From contig CAYTUQ010000011.1 in the NCBI GenBank assembly GCA_964441235.1, forward strand, positions 1-64,000: a stretch of 64,000 nt of DNA, read 5' to 3'. Positions 24,348 to 33,635 of this stretch are shown one piece after another. Every line of letters begins with the position of its first letter. The first letter of the stretch is position 1. Source of the stretch: BS750m-G69 sp964441235 (GTDB taxonomy: Bacteria > Fidelibacterota > UBA2242). The position numbers were made by a program, and so were the translations under genes. The notes beneath the pieces were generated by a model, which saw nothing but the letters and a program-made list of their open reading frames with translations, ran no database searches and was not told where the DNA came from.

Positions 24348-26333
24348 ATGGATTATAGAAAATTAAATAATTTGGAAATTGAGGTTCTTGAAAAACAGGG
24401 TTGCAGTGCGGAAAACTGGGATACAGTACTGGTCAAAGATGGTTTTGTACCTGAACGTGTCCGAAATGTCAGTTTTAGAGGCAAGGTCAGGATGAGTATT
24501 TTTGATAAGTCTCTTGATATTGGTAACGGGGTTATAAAACCAGTCGGACTATATAATTGTTATATTAAGGACTGCCTAATCGGTGACAATGTTTATATCT
24601 CAGATGTGAAGAATCTTGTTCATTATGATATAGAAAGTGATGTTGTTATCGAAAATGTTGCCAGTCTTATAGTTGCTGGCGAAACCACTTTTGGCAATGG
24701 TACAGAGATTGAGATTCTTAACGAAGGAGGCGGTAGAGAGCTGCCCATTTTTGATAAACTTTCTTCACAGATCGCTTACCTCATAGTAATGTACCGTCAT
24801 AATACCGCTCTGATAGAAAGACTTAAAGAACTGGTTAAAAAATATGTTGAATCGAGGAGATCTATTCAGGGGACAATAAAGCAAGAGGCTAAGATTTCCA
24901 ATAGTTTAATCATACGTAATGTCAATATTGGAGAGAGTGCCTTGATATCCGGTGCACTATGTTTGGAAGAAGGCACAATTGAGAGCTGCAAGAGCGATCC
25001 AACTTTTGTAGGTGAAGGAGTCATCGCAAAGGAATTCATTATTTTATCAGGTACACGTATTGATGGCTCTGCAATGCTTGATCGCTGTTTTGTCGGGCAG
25101 GGAGTACGAATTGGTAAACAGTATTCGGCTGAAAATTCTGCCTTTTTTGCTAATTCTGAATTATTTCACGGTGAAGCATGTAGTATTTTTGCTGGTCCTT
25201 ATACAGTAACTCACCATAAGTCAACACTTCTTGTTGCCGGAATTTTTTCCTTTTTTAACGCAGGAAGCGGAAGCAACCAGAGCAATCATATGTACAAGTT
25301 GGGCCCTGTCCATCAAGGCGTATTAGAGCGTGGAGCAAAGACAGGATCTTTTTCATATATGATGTGGCCATGCAGGATTGGCGCTTTCACAGGTGTAATT
25401 GGAAAACATTATTCCCATTTTGATACTACGGATTTCCCTTTCTCCTATATTCTCGAATCAAAAGGTAAAAGCACTTTAGTACCAGCAATGAATCTTTGTA
25501 CCGTTGGAACACGACGAGATAGTACAAAGTGGCCTGCTCGTGACCGCAGAAAGAATCCTGATAAACTAGATTTAATTAATTTTGATTTATTCAACCCATA
25601 TACAGTTGGGAAAATACTGAAGGGTATTGAACAACTTAAGAAACTTTATAAAGATTCATCGGAAGACCAGGAATTTATAAGATATAAGGGTATTCAGATT
25701 AAGAGGCTTAAGCTCAAAAGCGGTTATGAGAATTATGAAATGGCAATTGATGTCTATATTGGCAATGAAGTTGTTAAACGTTTGGAGGGACTTTCAGAAG
25801 CAACATCATTTGTTGCTGTTATTGAAAAGCTCAAGCCTGAAGGGAAAGAAGGATGTGGTAAGTGGGTTGATATTTCCGGAATGCTTACACCGATAAGTTC
25901 TCTTGAAAAACTTATGGATTCTGTGCGGAGTGGTCAGATTTCATCAGTTGACGATTTGACTACCAGTTTAAGAGCAATACATGAGAAATATAGTGAAACA
26001 GCCTGGGAATGGTGTGTGGATCTTATTCAGAAACGTCTCGGTGTTGGTTTAAAAGATTTTACAGGACAACATATTATAGAAATTATCCGTAAATGGAAGG
26101 AGAGCTCCGCAAAATTCAATAGTATGGTCCTTAAAGATGCCGGGAAAGAATTTGATAAAGAAAGCCGGATCGGTTATGGCATTGATGGTGATGAAGAAGT
26201 AGAGATGAAAGACTTTGTAGCCGTGCTTGGAACTTTCGATAGCAATAAATTTGTCTTGGATCTGAAAAAAGAATCCGAGCTAATTAAAAAGCGTGCAGAT
26301 AATCTGTTTGCACATTTGGAATTATTGCAATAG
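24348..26333 (+). CDS. DUF4954-family left-handed beta-helix protein
   Basis: A 661-residue protein matching the DUF4954 family known from Bacteroidetes and relatives. The central part has hexapeptide-type turns (KDCLIGDNVYISDV, VNIGESALISGALCL, FVGEGVIAKEFIILSGTRIDG, CRIGAFTGVIGKHY), suggesting a left-handed beta-helix like those of sugar-nucleotide acyl/nucleotidyl-transferases. The C-terminal third is helical and charged. No catalytic motif can be named. Its place right behind nagB suggests a role in amino-sugar or sugar-phosphate metabolism, but that is inference from context alone. Confidence 0.75.
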   Translation: MDYRKLNNLEIEVLEKQGCSAENWDTVLVKDGFVPERVRNVSFRGKVRMSIFDKSLDIGNGVIKPVGLYNCYIKDCLIGDNVYISDVKNLVHYDIESDVVIENVASLIVAGETTFGNGTEIEILNEGGGRELPIFDKLSSQIAYLIVMYRHNTALIERLKELVKKYVESRRSIQGTIKQEAKISNSLIIRNVNIGESALISGALCLEEGTIESCKSDPTFVGEGVIAKEFIILSGTRIDGSAMLDRCFVGQGVRIGKQYSAENSAFFANSELFHGEACSIFAGPYTVTHHKSTLLVAGIFSFFNAGSGSNQSNHMYKLGPVHQGVLERGAKTGSFSYMMWPCRIGAFTGVIGKHYSHFDTTDFPFSYILESKGKSTLVPAMNLCTVGTRRDSTKWPARDRRKNPDKLDLINFDLFNPYTVGKILKGIEQLKKLYKDSSEDQEFIRYKGIQIKRLKLKSGYENYEMAIDVYIGNEVVKRLEGLSEATSFVAVIEKLKPEGKEGCGKWVDISGMLTPISSLEKLMDSVRSGQISSVDDLTTSLRAIHEKYSETAWEWCVDLIQKRLGVGLKDFTGQHIIEIIRKWKESSAKFNSMVLKDAGKEFDKESRIGYGIDGDEEVEMKDFVAVLGTFDSNKFVLDLKKESELIKKRADNLFAHLELLQ

Positions 26334-26348
26334 TGACAATTTTAACAG

Positions 26349-26800
26349 TTACTCAGTAATATCACAGCTAGCAGTTATATTGTAAGAGGCGCCATTTAAT
26401 ACATCAAGATTTCCAGTATATTCATATCCCCAATCTCTTTCTATTGTTTTTACTGTTGTAGCACATTCAATTCCTATAAACCATGTACCGGGAGATAATT
26501 CTGGTATAGAAATTGTCTTCTTTGTTCCGTCTGTGGTATCAGCATAATCAGCACAATTTCTAAAGGCAAAGTTTGCCTTTTTTAAATATAAATTCAGGTG
26601 ATAATTGTTATCACTATCTAATTTAACAGTAAGATTACTTGATTTCTCAGGTATCTTAATCTTAAAATGATGATATTGTTTATCACCTATTTTCGTATGA
26701 ACAGGGTCATTTTCTTCTGTAGATTGTCCATAGTACGCTTTTGTCTATTATTAAGAGTTCCCTTTATGTCAATATTTCCATGACCGTCAATTGCATAGGG
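26349..26800 (-). pseudogene. Decayed secreted protein with pre-peptidase-like (PPC-type) beta domain
   Basis: The leftward frame ending at 26349 has no start codon: it begins right after an in-frame TAG near 26745. It encodes about 130 residues such as KQYHHFKIKIPEKSSNLTV, LDSDNNYHLNLYLKKANFAF and IPELSPGTWFIGIE, typical of a PPC-like beta-sandwich of secreted peptidases. A second frame just upstream (YAIDGHGNIDIKGTLNN) looks like the preceding part, so one frameshift and 5' truncation are present. I see no peptidase domain. Confidence 0.55.
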
Positions 26801-26891
26801 AAAATACTACAGAAGTAAAAGATATAATCTTTCTCATATTGTATTTTCGTGTATAATTTTTGAGGAGTTGTTCTGATTTAGTACAATTTGT

Positions 26892-27530
26892 TTATTTTTC
26901 TCTTATAAAATTCCTTACCCAATCGATGAATTTTAAATTGCTATAAATTTTTTGTGTTCTATTAGCATCATTCAAATTACTATCTAATTCATATGCATCT
27001 TCGAGGTAGTTGTTGGCATTTGTTAGTAATTCTATATTTTCCTTGAAAACTTTTTTTGTCTCTTTTATATATCTTATCTTTTCCTCTCTATGTCGTATAA
27101 ATTCTATTTTAGCCATTCTTGCGTCGTAATCGGTTCTTTTTTTGAATTCTACAATGGAATAATAGCCGATATTATTTAGCTGCCAGGCTGCAATGCCAGG
27201 TCTATTAAGCTCGTTTGCATAGCGTGCTGCCAGTAAAAGCGATACTGTAACTTCTTCAATATCTCCTGCTTCTTTTGCCTTTTCAGCAGATGCTTTTTCC
27301 GCCCTGAAATCAATCCATAATTCATCAACCGATTTTGGTTTTTGCTCGAATTGTTTATTTATTTTCTCTTCCTCTTTGTTGGGAATGTTCATACTATCTG
27401 TTGACGTAATCTGCTCTGTTGCTTTTTCTTTTCCCTTATTTGCGGATTCCTTTTCTCCACAAGTAAGTATAAATAATGTAAGGAATAGGCCTAACAGCAT
27501 ATTTTTCTTTTTAATCTCTATATATTTCAT
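26892..27530 (-). CDS. Putative lipoprotein of unknown function
   Basis: The 212-residue product has a basic N-terminus, a hydrophobic stretch (MLLGLFLTLFILTC) and a lipobox-like cysteine at about residue 24, followed by a Lys/Glu-rich linker. The rest is predicted to be helical, with an ANELNRPGIAAWQLNNIGYY segment and ANNYLEDAYELDSNLNDANR that resemble tetratricopeptide-type helices. It is probably an outer- or inner-membrane lipoprotein with a helical repeat domain. A good ribosome-binding site (rc of ACCTCCT) sits at 27535-27541. No family is recognised. Confidence 0.65.
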   Translation of the reverse strand: MKYIEIKKKNMLLGLFLTLFILTCGEKESANKGKEKATEQITSTDSMNIPNKEEEKINKQFEQKPKSVDELWIDFRAEKASAEKAKEAGDIEEVTVSLLLAARYANELNRPGIAAWQLNNIGYYSIVEFKKRTDYDARMAKIEFIRHREEKIRYIKETKKVFKENIELLTNANNYLEDAYELDSNLNDANRTQKIYSNLKFIDWVRNFIREK

Positions 27531-27929
27531 AGTTACCTCCTGAAATAGATATTAAAGTAAGAAATATTGCCAATACAATAAATAATTTGTTGTATTAATC
27601 TGGATCTCCGATCGTTAGTAATTTTTGTCTAAGACATGTCTGTTGATAGTTCTTTGGATTTTCACAGTAGTTTTAAGTATATTTATTTGTTACCTTTAAA
27701 TTTTTCTCATTTATTCTACTAAATATAATGAAGAATTTCAAGAAATATAATTAAGGTTGAATGTTTTCGGAGACCTGTCTGGCGTTAGATGTGTAACGAA
27801 CACCAATACATATTAGATATTTATCTGGTAAAAGTTTAGATAAAAATGTGATATTTAATGTTAATAAAAATTGATGTTCTTAAACTTCCAAATAATATTT
27901 ATCTTGATAAACCAAATATAAAATTAAGT

Positions 27930-27953
27930 CCCACTCTAGTGTTTCAGAGTGGG
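27930..27953 (-). terminator. Hairpin downstream of rpsU
   Basis: Arms CCCACTCT and AGAGTGGG with an 8-nt loop. In the leftward direction it follows rpsU by about 106 nt and is followed by an A/T-rich stretch. A weak intrinsic terminator is plausible. The 27541-28059 spacer otherwise contains no gene that I can support. Confidence 0.45.
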
Positions 27954-28059
27954 TTGGATTGTTATTTTTTAAATATTTGATAAAAATCGTCAGATTAAAT
28001 GATTCTTCCAGCACAGACGTGTCTTCTGAACGGATCGCTCGATATGAACGGTTCTCCGA

Positions 28060-28314
28060 TTAATACCGTGAAGAGATGTTTTGAAACCCATACTGATCTC
28101 TATATTGAGAACTTTGTTGGTATCTTTGCATTGCCAATGTTCTGCGAAGGCGCTTGAGTGCTTTAGCTTTTCGCATCCTTTTATCAGCACTGGGCTTAAC
28201 ATAGTAGGCATTCTTCTTAATGTCTTTTAGAATACCAGCTTTTTCAAATTTCTTTTTAAAGCGTCTAATTGCTTTCTCCAAAGGCTCTCTCTCATTTACT
28301 GTTACTTGAACCAT
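28060..28314 (-). CDS. rpsU: Ribosomal protein bS21
   Basis: An 84-residue basic protein of the small ribosomal subunit, longer than the about 64-71 residues usual in many bacteria because of a C-terminal Gln/Tyr/Ser-rich tail (RYQQSSQYRDQYGFQ). The core VQVTVNEREPLEKAIRRFKK, with KPSADKRMRKAKALKRLRR, is typical. bS21 assists initiation and mRNA selection in FCB bacteria where leader-independent starts are frequent. It lies 29 bp downstream of rpoD, the classic rpsU-rpoD pairing in inverted order. Confidence 0.93.
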   Translation of the reverse strand: MVQVTVNEREPLEKAIRRFKKKFEKAGILKDIKKNAYYVKPSADKRMRKAKALKRLRRTLAMQRYQQSSQYRDQYGFQNISSRY

Positions 28315-28343
28315 ATGACTTTATTCACCTCACTTTCAAATTT

Positions 28344-29201
28344 CTATCCTAAATATGCTCTTAATTTTTTGCTTCTGGATTTATGACGAAGACGGCGAAT
28401 TGCTTTTTCCTTAATCTGGCGGACACGTTCTCTGGTTACATTGAACTTTTCACCAATTTCATTCAAAGTAAGAGCATATTCACGGTCTATACCGAAGTAC
28501 ATTTTAATGACATCTCTTTCACGTTCTTTGAGTGTATTGAGTGCATCCTTGATCTCTTGTTTCAAGGACTCACTCATGATATTAAAGTCAGGAGTAGGTT
28601 GACCGTCATCTTGTATAACATCTATTAGAGAATTTTTCTCTCCATCACGAAATGGTGCATTTAAAGATTGATGCCTTCTGGATATTCTTATTGCATCTAA
28701 AACCTCATGTGTATGCATTTCAAGACCGTGTGCAATTTCATCCTGTCGGGGTGCACGTTCATTTTGTTGTTCAAGAATCTCAGCTTGTTTTGTGATTTTA
28801 CTTATTGTACCTACACGGTTTAGTGGAAGCCGAACAATTCTTGAGTGTTCTGCTAGAGCCTGAAGAATAGATTGCCTGATCCACCATACAGCATAGGATA
28901 TGAATTTAAATCCACGTGTTTCATCAAAGCGTCCAGCTGCTTTTATAAGCCCCAAATTACCTTCATTGATTAAATCTGTTAAGGGTAAACCCTGTCCCTG
29001 GTAATCTTTGGCAACACTGACAACGAAGCGTAGATTTGATTCTGTGAGTTTTTTTAAAGCTGCACGGTCACCAGCATGAACTTTTTGAGCAAGTTCAACC
29101 TCCTCGTCAGGTGTAAGAGGATTGAATTTGCCAATTTCTTCAAGGTATTTACTTAAAGCCCTATTTGAATCTTTTGTAACTTTTTTAACTTTTTTTGTCA
29201 T
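28344..29201 (-). CDS. rpoD: Primary sigma factor, short FCB-type (sigma-70)
   Basis: At 285 residues it lacks the long region 1.1 and the non-conserved insertion, as in Bacteroidetes and other FCB primary sigma factors. Region 1.2 is NRALSKYLEEIGKFNPLTPDEE. Region 2 includes NLRFVVSVAKDYQGQGLPL, DLINEGNLGLIKAAGRFD and the -10 recognition segment FKFISYAVWWIRQSILQAL. Region 3 starts IVRLPLNRVGTISK. Region 4 has ALTLNEIGEKFNVTRERVRQ followed by IKEKAIRRLRH, the -35 helix-turn-helix. All core parts are intact. It is transcribed leftward together with rpsU. Confidence 0.95.
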   Translation of the reverse strand: MTKKVKKVTKDSNRALSKYLEEIGKFNPLTPDEEVELAQKVHAGDRAALKKLTESNLRFVVSVAKDYQGQGLPLTDLINEGNLGLIKAAGRFDETRGFKFISYAVWWIRQSILQALAEHSRIVRLPLNRVGTISKITKQAEILEQQNERAPRQDEIAHGLEMHTHEVLDAIRISRRHQSLNAPFRDGEKNSLIDVIQDDGQPTPDFNIMSESLKQEIKDALNTLKERERDVIKMYFGIDREYALTLNEIGEKFNVTRERVRQIKEKAIRRLRHKSRSKKLRAYLG

Positions 29202-29374
29202 ATTTTATTAATCTCTACCTCGTATATTCAAATATTTAAACATTTAATTTTACAAAAGTTTCTTATATTAAACAATATTTATTTCAAGCTGACTTTTTTG
29301 TTAATTTTTTGCTTTATCGGTAATACATAATCAGCTGATTAATATCTATAGAAAAATCTTATACAAAGATAATA

Positions 29375-29412
29375 GAAAAAACAGAGAACACGGGAGTTAT
29401 TCTCTGTTTTTT
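29375..29412. terminator. Bidirectional intrinsic terminator
   Basis: Arms AAAAAACAGAGA and TCTCTGTTTTTT form a 12-bp stem with a 14-nt loop, carrying T runs on both strands. It lies 27 bp after the stop of the 105-residue leftward gene and separates it from rpoD. Confidence 0.8.
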
Positions 29413-29438
29413 GCAGTGAGCATTAGAAATAGAATTAT

Positions 29439-29756
29439 TTAAATAAAACTCACATAATTACGTATAAAAGTAGCTAAATCGGTTTTTCCATTTGATAAAT
29501 TTCTTAAATCAGTCATTTCTGTGGTAGCTATTATTTCAGTACCCATCAAATCAATTTTTATTTTTCCTTGGCCAGTAGTAATACCTGATTCATATAAAGA
29601 CTTTAACCCAACTGCCAGTGTTTTATCAAATGATTTACAATCAGTTTTTAATGAAACAACGACTGTATCTGTATTTTCATTACTGATTACATAAGCCGCA
29701 AATAATAAACTTACAAGGAAAATAGTCAGCCCAAATATTTTTATGAAGTTTTTCAT
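29439..29756 (-). CDS. Small exported protein of unknown function
   Basis: A 105-residue protein with a hydrophobic N-terminal export or anchor segment (FGLTIFLVSLLFAAYVIS). The remainder is short and beta-like (TVVVSLKTDCKSFDKTLA, GKIKIDLMGTEIIATTEM). No family is recognised. A GGAG-type ribosome-binding site and a dedicated terminator at 29375-29412 support its being a real, independently expressed gene. The 29757-29968 spacer shows nothing else. Confidence 0.55.
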   Translation of the reverse strand: MKNFIKIFGLTIFLVSLLFAAYVISNENTDTVVVSLKTDCKSFDKTLAVGLKSLYESGITTGQGKIKIDLMGTEIIATTEMTDLRNLSNGKTDLATFIRNYVSFI

Positions 29757-29968
29757 TGTTACTCCTTTTAATCTTATTTTCTTTTTTCAAATTACTTAAC
29801 GCTACGTTAGACTTAAGCAATAATAAAAAAGTTGTCTCATTTAGTATATCAAGTGGGAAATATAATATCGGATAGTTCGCAAGGCTGATTCAATATATTA
29901 AACCCTGTATAAAATTTTTAATTAAGGATTATTTGTTTATTTTCAATTGCAAGCTGAGGAGTTCGTTG

Positions 29969-30619
29969 CTATATATTTTTAGAATGTATAATCTTTAATG
30001 TAGTGGTAAAATGAACCCCACATTTTTGCATCTCTTCAAGGGCTTTTTTGCCATCACCCGGATTGATATTGACCGGTTTAATAGCATCAGTGACTAAAAA
30101 GACTTTTTTATTTAGTTTTAAGAAACCCTTTACAGCAGCACTAATGCAATAATCTGTTGCTACACCAAAAACGATCACCAAATTAAAACCTTTTATACAT
30201 CTCTTTATTGCTGGATTATCAAAGACATCGAATGATTGTTTTTGGAAATATACCTCGCCTTTGTGGGTTAATACTGTTTCAATTTCTGTCTTAGAGAGAG
30301 GTAGATTTGGGACCCATTTTGGATTCAATGGTTTAGTCTCATTCACTTTTTTCTGACCCTTTTCACCAAGCATGCAGTGATCTGGGAATGGTCCATTATT
30401 CCGAATTAATTCGGGGTCATCTGGTAAATGTGCATCAACAGAACCGCAGATCGGTATTGAATTTGACCTAGCATATTCAATTAATTGTCGAAATTTATCC
30501 TTTAATTTCTCAGCATCGTGAACGTATAAGGCACCGTTAGGATTAATAAAATCATTTTGAGTATCGACATCAAAAAATAATGCATTATGTTTTCTTCTCA
30601 TTTGATTATAATCTATCAT
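29969..30619 (-). CDS. Isochorismatase-family hydrolase, nicotinamidase-like
   Basis: A 216-residue cysteine hydrolase. The catalytic Asp is in LFFDVDTQNDF (residues 14-24), the metal-site D-x-H in SVDAHLPDDPE, the active-site lysine in YFQKQSFDVF, and the nucleophile Cys in VFGVATDYCISAAVKGF. The D-K-C triad plus DxH motif fits nicotinamidase (PncA), which recycles nicotinamide to nicotinate for NAD synthesis, better than other isochorismatase members. Its ATG overlaps the nuoN stop (TAATG), so it is the last gene of the complex-I-like operon, an intriguing link to NAD metabolism. Confidence 0.8.
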   Translation of the reverse strand: MIDYNQMRRKHNALFFDVDTQNDFINPNGALYVHDAEKLKDKFRQLIEYARSNSIPICGSVDAHLPDDPELIRNNGPFPDHCMLGEKGQKKVNETKPLNPKWVPNLPLSKTEIETVLTHKGEVYFQKQSFDVFDNPAIKRCIKGFNLVIVFGVATDYCISAAVKGFLKLNKKVFLVTDAIKPVNINPGDGKKALEEMQKCGVHFTTTLKIIHSKNI

Positions 30620-32085
30620 TAGGGCATGAAAAAATGCAAGGATTGTTTAATTAATTCAAGCAATGGTATCCAATAAATTCCAAATAATGTAATAGGTATT
30701 AGTAAAATGATTAGAATTACGTTTAAAAATTTATTATAATGATTTTCCATATTTACTTTGTTTTTATACAGAAACAATGAGTGTATTACTCTTGCGTGAT
30801 AAAAAAACATTAAGATGTAGTTTATAAGACCAATGATAACCAGCCAGTTAAATTTAGTTCCTCCTTTAATTAATGCAGCGAAAATATAAAATTTACCAAT
30901 GAAACCTGCAGTAGGAGGAATCCCTATGAGACTGATTAAGAAAATGGATATCATAATACTGGGGAAAGAAAATAGATAATTAAAGCCACCATGATCTTTG
31001 AGATTTATAAGCTGAAGGTCTGTTCTAGAGTTTATAATTGCAGTAAAAATTCCGATAAAAGCAAAAGAGTATATGATCAGATAAAATATGGACGCTGATA
31101 TTCCTTCCTGAGTAAATGTTGATAATCCCATAAGGATAAAACCAGAATGTGCAATACTTGAATATGCTAATATATCCTTAATATTTTTTTGGTTTAATGC
31201 GAGTAGGTTACCAACAGTCATTGTCACTACAGATAAAACTGCAATAGTATCACTTAAATGGAACTGTTCCGCAAGACTAAAATTAGTATTTCCAAAAGTA
31301 ATTACTAAAATTCTTATTAAAATTGCAAAGCCTGCTACTTTAGGGATTGTTGTAAGAAATGACGTTATTGGAGTAGGTGTGTCTTTATAAACATCAGGTG
31401 CCCAGAGATGAAAAGGTACAATAGTAAGCTTATAACCCAATCCACAGAAAATCAGCAAAATAGTTATAATTATTGAAAAGTTGTTAACAGAGCTATTTGT
31501 TAAAGAGTGCTCAATTTCAGTCAGGTATAATGTGCCTGTTAATCCGTAAACCAGTGATAATCCGTAAATCAAGATTGCGGAGGAAAGCAGGCTGGAAAAA
31601 AGATTTTTAACTGCGGCTTTATTTGATTGTTTATCGGTTTTTAAATAACCAACTAAGATAAGGCAAGAGATACTGATTGTCTCGATTGATAGGTAGATCA
31701 TCAGCAAGTTGTTTGAAGATACTAACAGAAATGAACCTATCAATAATATAAATACGAAGAAGTTATATTCTGTAAATGAAACATTTTTTAGTTCGTGGCT
31801 ATTTAGGGAAATAAGATAAGGAAAGAACGTTAAGATTAATAAACACATTTTGAAGAATTGGGAGAACCGGTCATAAGCAATGAGATTGAAAAATAAGCCA
31901 TGACTGGATATGTTCCAATTTAAAATTATAAAAGTAAATGAAATTATAAACCCAAATGTTAAAAATGGAATTGTGATTTTCCTGTTATTTGTTTTGAAAA
32001 TTAAAGATAAAGGTAGGAGTAAAAGGGCAATAACTATTAGTGAAATTTCAGGGATGAAGTATCTGATGCTAAGAATATTTTCCAT
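30619..32085 (-). CDS. nuoN: NADH-quinone oxidoreductase subunit N-like antiporter protein
   Basis: A 488-residue membrane protein with about 14 helices of the Mrp-antiporter fold. It keeps the family's functional charges: the TMH5 Glu in YLSIETISIS, the TMH7 Lys in LGYKLTIVPFHLWAPDVY, the TMH8 Lys in TTIPKVAGFAILIRIL, ILAYSSIAHSGFILMG, and the TMH12 Lys in GFIGKFYIFAALI. It is thus the most canonical subunit of this cluster and is likely to still conduct ions. It begins 3 bp after nuoM and is coupled to the nicotinamidase-like gene downstream. Confidence 0.93.
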   Translation of the reverse strand: MENILSIRYFIPEISLIVIALLLLPLSLIFKTNNRKITIPFLTFGFIISFTFIILNWNISSHGLFFNLIAYDRFSQFFKMCLLILTFFPYLISLNSHELKNVSFTEYNFFVFILLIGSFLLVSSNNLLMIYLSIETISISCLILVGYLKTDKQSNKAAVKNLFSSLLSSAILIYGLSLVYGLTGTLYLTEIEHSLTNSSVNNFSIIITILLIFCGLGYKLTIVPFHLWAPDVYKDTPTPITSFLTTIPKVAGFAILIRILVITFGNTNFSLAEQFHLSDTIAVLSVVTMTVGNLLALNQKNIKDILAYSSIAHSGFILMGLSTFTQEGISASIFYLIIYSFAFIGIFTAIINSRTDLQLINLKDHGGFNYLFSFPSIMISIFLISLIGIPPTAGFIGKFYIFAALIKGGTKFNWLVIIGLINYILMFFYHARVIHSLFLYKNKVNMENHYNKFLNVILIILLIPITLFGIYWIPLLELIKQSLHFFMP

Positions 32086-32088
32086 AGA

Positions 32089-33609
32089 TTACTTTATCAT
32101 AGTTGCGCCTATAGTTGCTATGTCAACTAACTTTTCAACGCTTTGTGTCATGATATTAAAAATTAGGTTAGGATAAATGCCAAGTAGAACAATAATTACA
32201 ACAAAAGGTAATGTCATAAATAACTCGTTACCTTTGATGTCCCGCAATTCGGTGTATTTTGGGTTTTCTTTGCTAAATAGTATTAATTGGAAGCATCTGA
32301 AGAAATAAGCCGCATTCAGTATAATTCCTGCAATAGAAATAATTGATAGAACCTGAATTTCAGGAATTTGGAAGGAACCAATGATACAAAATATTTCAGA
32401 AATAAATGTCGATAGACCGGGTAGTCCAAAACCTGCAAAAAGTGCAAGAGCGGTTATTCCTGAAAAAACAGGCATTTTATAAGATAATCCCCCAACTTTT
32501 GAAATATCTTTTTGTGAAGTTCGATTATAAATTACTCCTGTTAATAGAAGTAGAAGTATAGCGACTGCACCGTGATTGAACATGTGGAAAAGGGATCCGC
32601 TTATTCCGGTTATTGATGCATCTATTTTTCCTGAAACTCCACCAATAATTGAAGCGAAACCGAGAAGTATAAATCCCATTTGATTTATACTGAAATAGCC
32701 TACGATTTTCTTCAGGTCATTTTGTCCTAAAGCACAAAGTGCTCCATAAATAATGTTGATGACTGCTATTATTGAAAGTGGAAGAGCAAATCCAATTGAT
32801 GCTGCTGGAAGAATAGGAAAACATATACGAATTATTCCGTAAGTGCCAATTTTAATTAATAGACTGACGACTATTATACTAACAACTATTGGAGCTTCTG
32901 AAAGAATGGATAATAACCAAGAGTGCAAAGGGAAAATCGGTATTAAGGCTGCAAATCCGATAAATAGGATTAAAAAAGTTATTATTTGAAATGAGTGGGA
33001 AAAATTGACATTTGGTATAATTTCTAAAATATTGAATGTATGCGAATCGCTTTTAAAATATAGTATTAATATTCCTAATAGAATAAGTGCGTAACTTAAC
33101 GTTGCAAAAATTGCATATTTTATTGCTGTATTTTCACTTTTAGAATTGTCCCATATTCCAATAAGTAGATAGGTAGGGAAAAGCGTTAGTCCGAAGAAAA
33201 TCAAGAATAAAAACAGGTCCATTGATGTGAAAACACCCATTAATCCTATGTCAATGAAGAGGAAAAGAAAAAAATAGCCTTTTACTCCTTTTTTTAATTT
33301 CCATGAGGCAAAAACAGAAATAAATAGAATGAGAGCCGTTAAAAATACGAGTGGGAGATTTAACCCATCAATTCCTAAAAAGTAGTCAATTGAAAAAGAT
33401 TTAATCCAGCTGTAATGCTCAACAAACTGAAAACCTGATTTTGTTTTATCGAAATTGAAAATAATTTGAAGAACAATCCAAAGCTGTAATCCGGTTGTAA
33501 CAGCAGCGATAATTTTAACAATATCTTCTCTTTTTTTTGATGTTAATATTATAAATATAATTCCTAAAAGAGGTATCAAAATATTCATTGAAAGTAGATG
33601 TTCGTTCAT
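32089..33609 (-). CDS. nuoM: NADH-quinone oxidoreductase subunit M-like antiporter protein
   Basis: A 506-residue antiporter-like subunit. Order of motifs matches NuoM: LFLIFFGLTLFPTYLLIGIW, FIPLH-like PIFPLHSWLLSILSEAP, LLIKIGTYGIIR, LKKIVGYFSINQMGFILLG and GLSTFISEIFCI. Two functional charges appear replaced: the TMH5 Glu (E144 in E. coli, WE/FE of FWEMMLVP) is Gly here (FFGLTLFP), and the TMH7 Lys (K234, FAVKMP) is Leu (FAALIP). The TMH8 Lys (LLIK) and the TMH12 Glu (ISE) are kept. Frame is intact. Proton pumping by this subunit is therefore doubtful. Confidence 0.9.
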   Translation of the reverse strand: MNEHLLSMNILIPLLGIIFIILTSKKREDIVKIIAAVTTGLQLWIVLQIIFNFDKTKSGFQFVEHYSWIKSFSIDYFLGIDGLNLPLVFLTALILFISVFASWKLKKGVKGYFFLFLFIDIGLMGVFTSMDLFLFLIFFGLTLFPTYLLIGIWDNSKSENTAIKYAIFATLSYALILLGILILYFKSDSHTFNILEIIPNVNFSHSFQIITFLILFIGFAALIPIFPLHSWLLSILSEAPIVVSIIVVSLLIKIGTYGIIRICFPILPAASIGFALPLSIIAVINIIYGALCALGQNDLKKIVGYFSINQMGFILLGFASIIGGVSGKIDASITGISGSLFHMFNHGAVAILLLLLTGVIYNRTSQKDISKVGGLSYKMPVFSGITALALFAGFGLPGLSTFISEIFCIIGSFQIPEIQVLSIISIAGIILNAAYFFRCFQLILFSKENPKYTELRDIKGNELFMTLPFVVIIVLLGIYPNLIFNIMTQSVEKLVDIATIGATMIK

Positions 33610-33635
33610 AAGAAAATTTGCCTCCTGGATGTTGC

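Noticed and set aside
27990..28211. 73-residue frame on the minus strand near rpsU
   Set aside because: It overlaps rpsU in another frame; rpsU is clearly the real gene.
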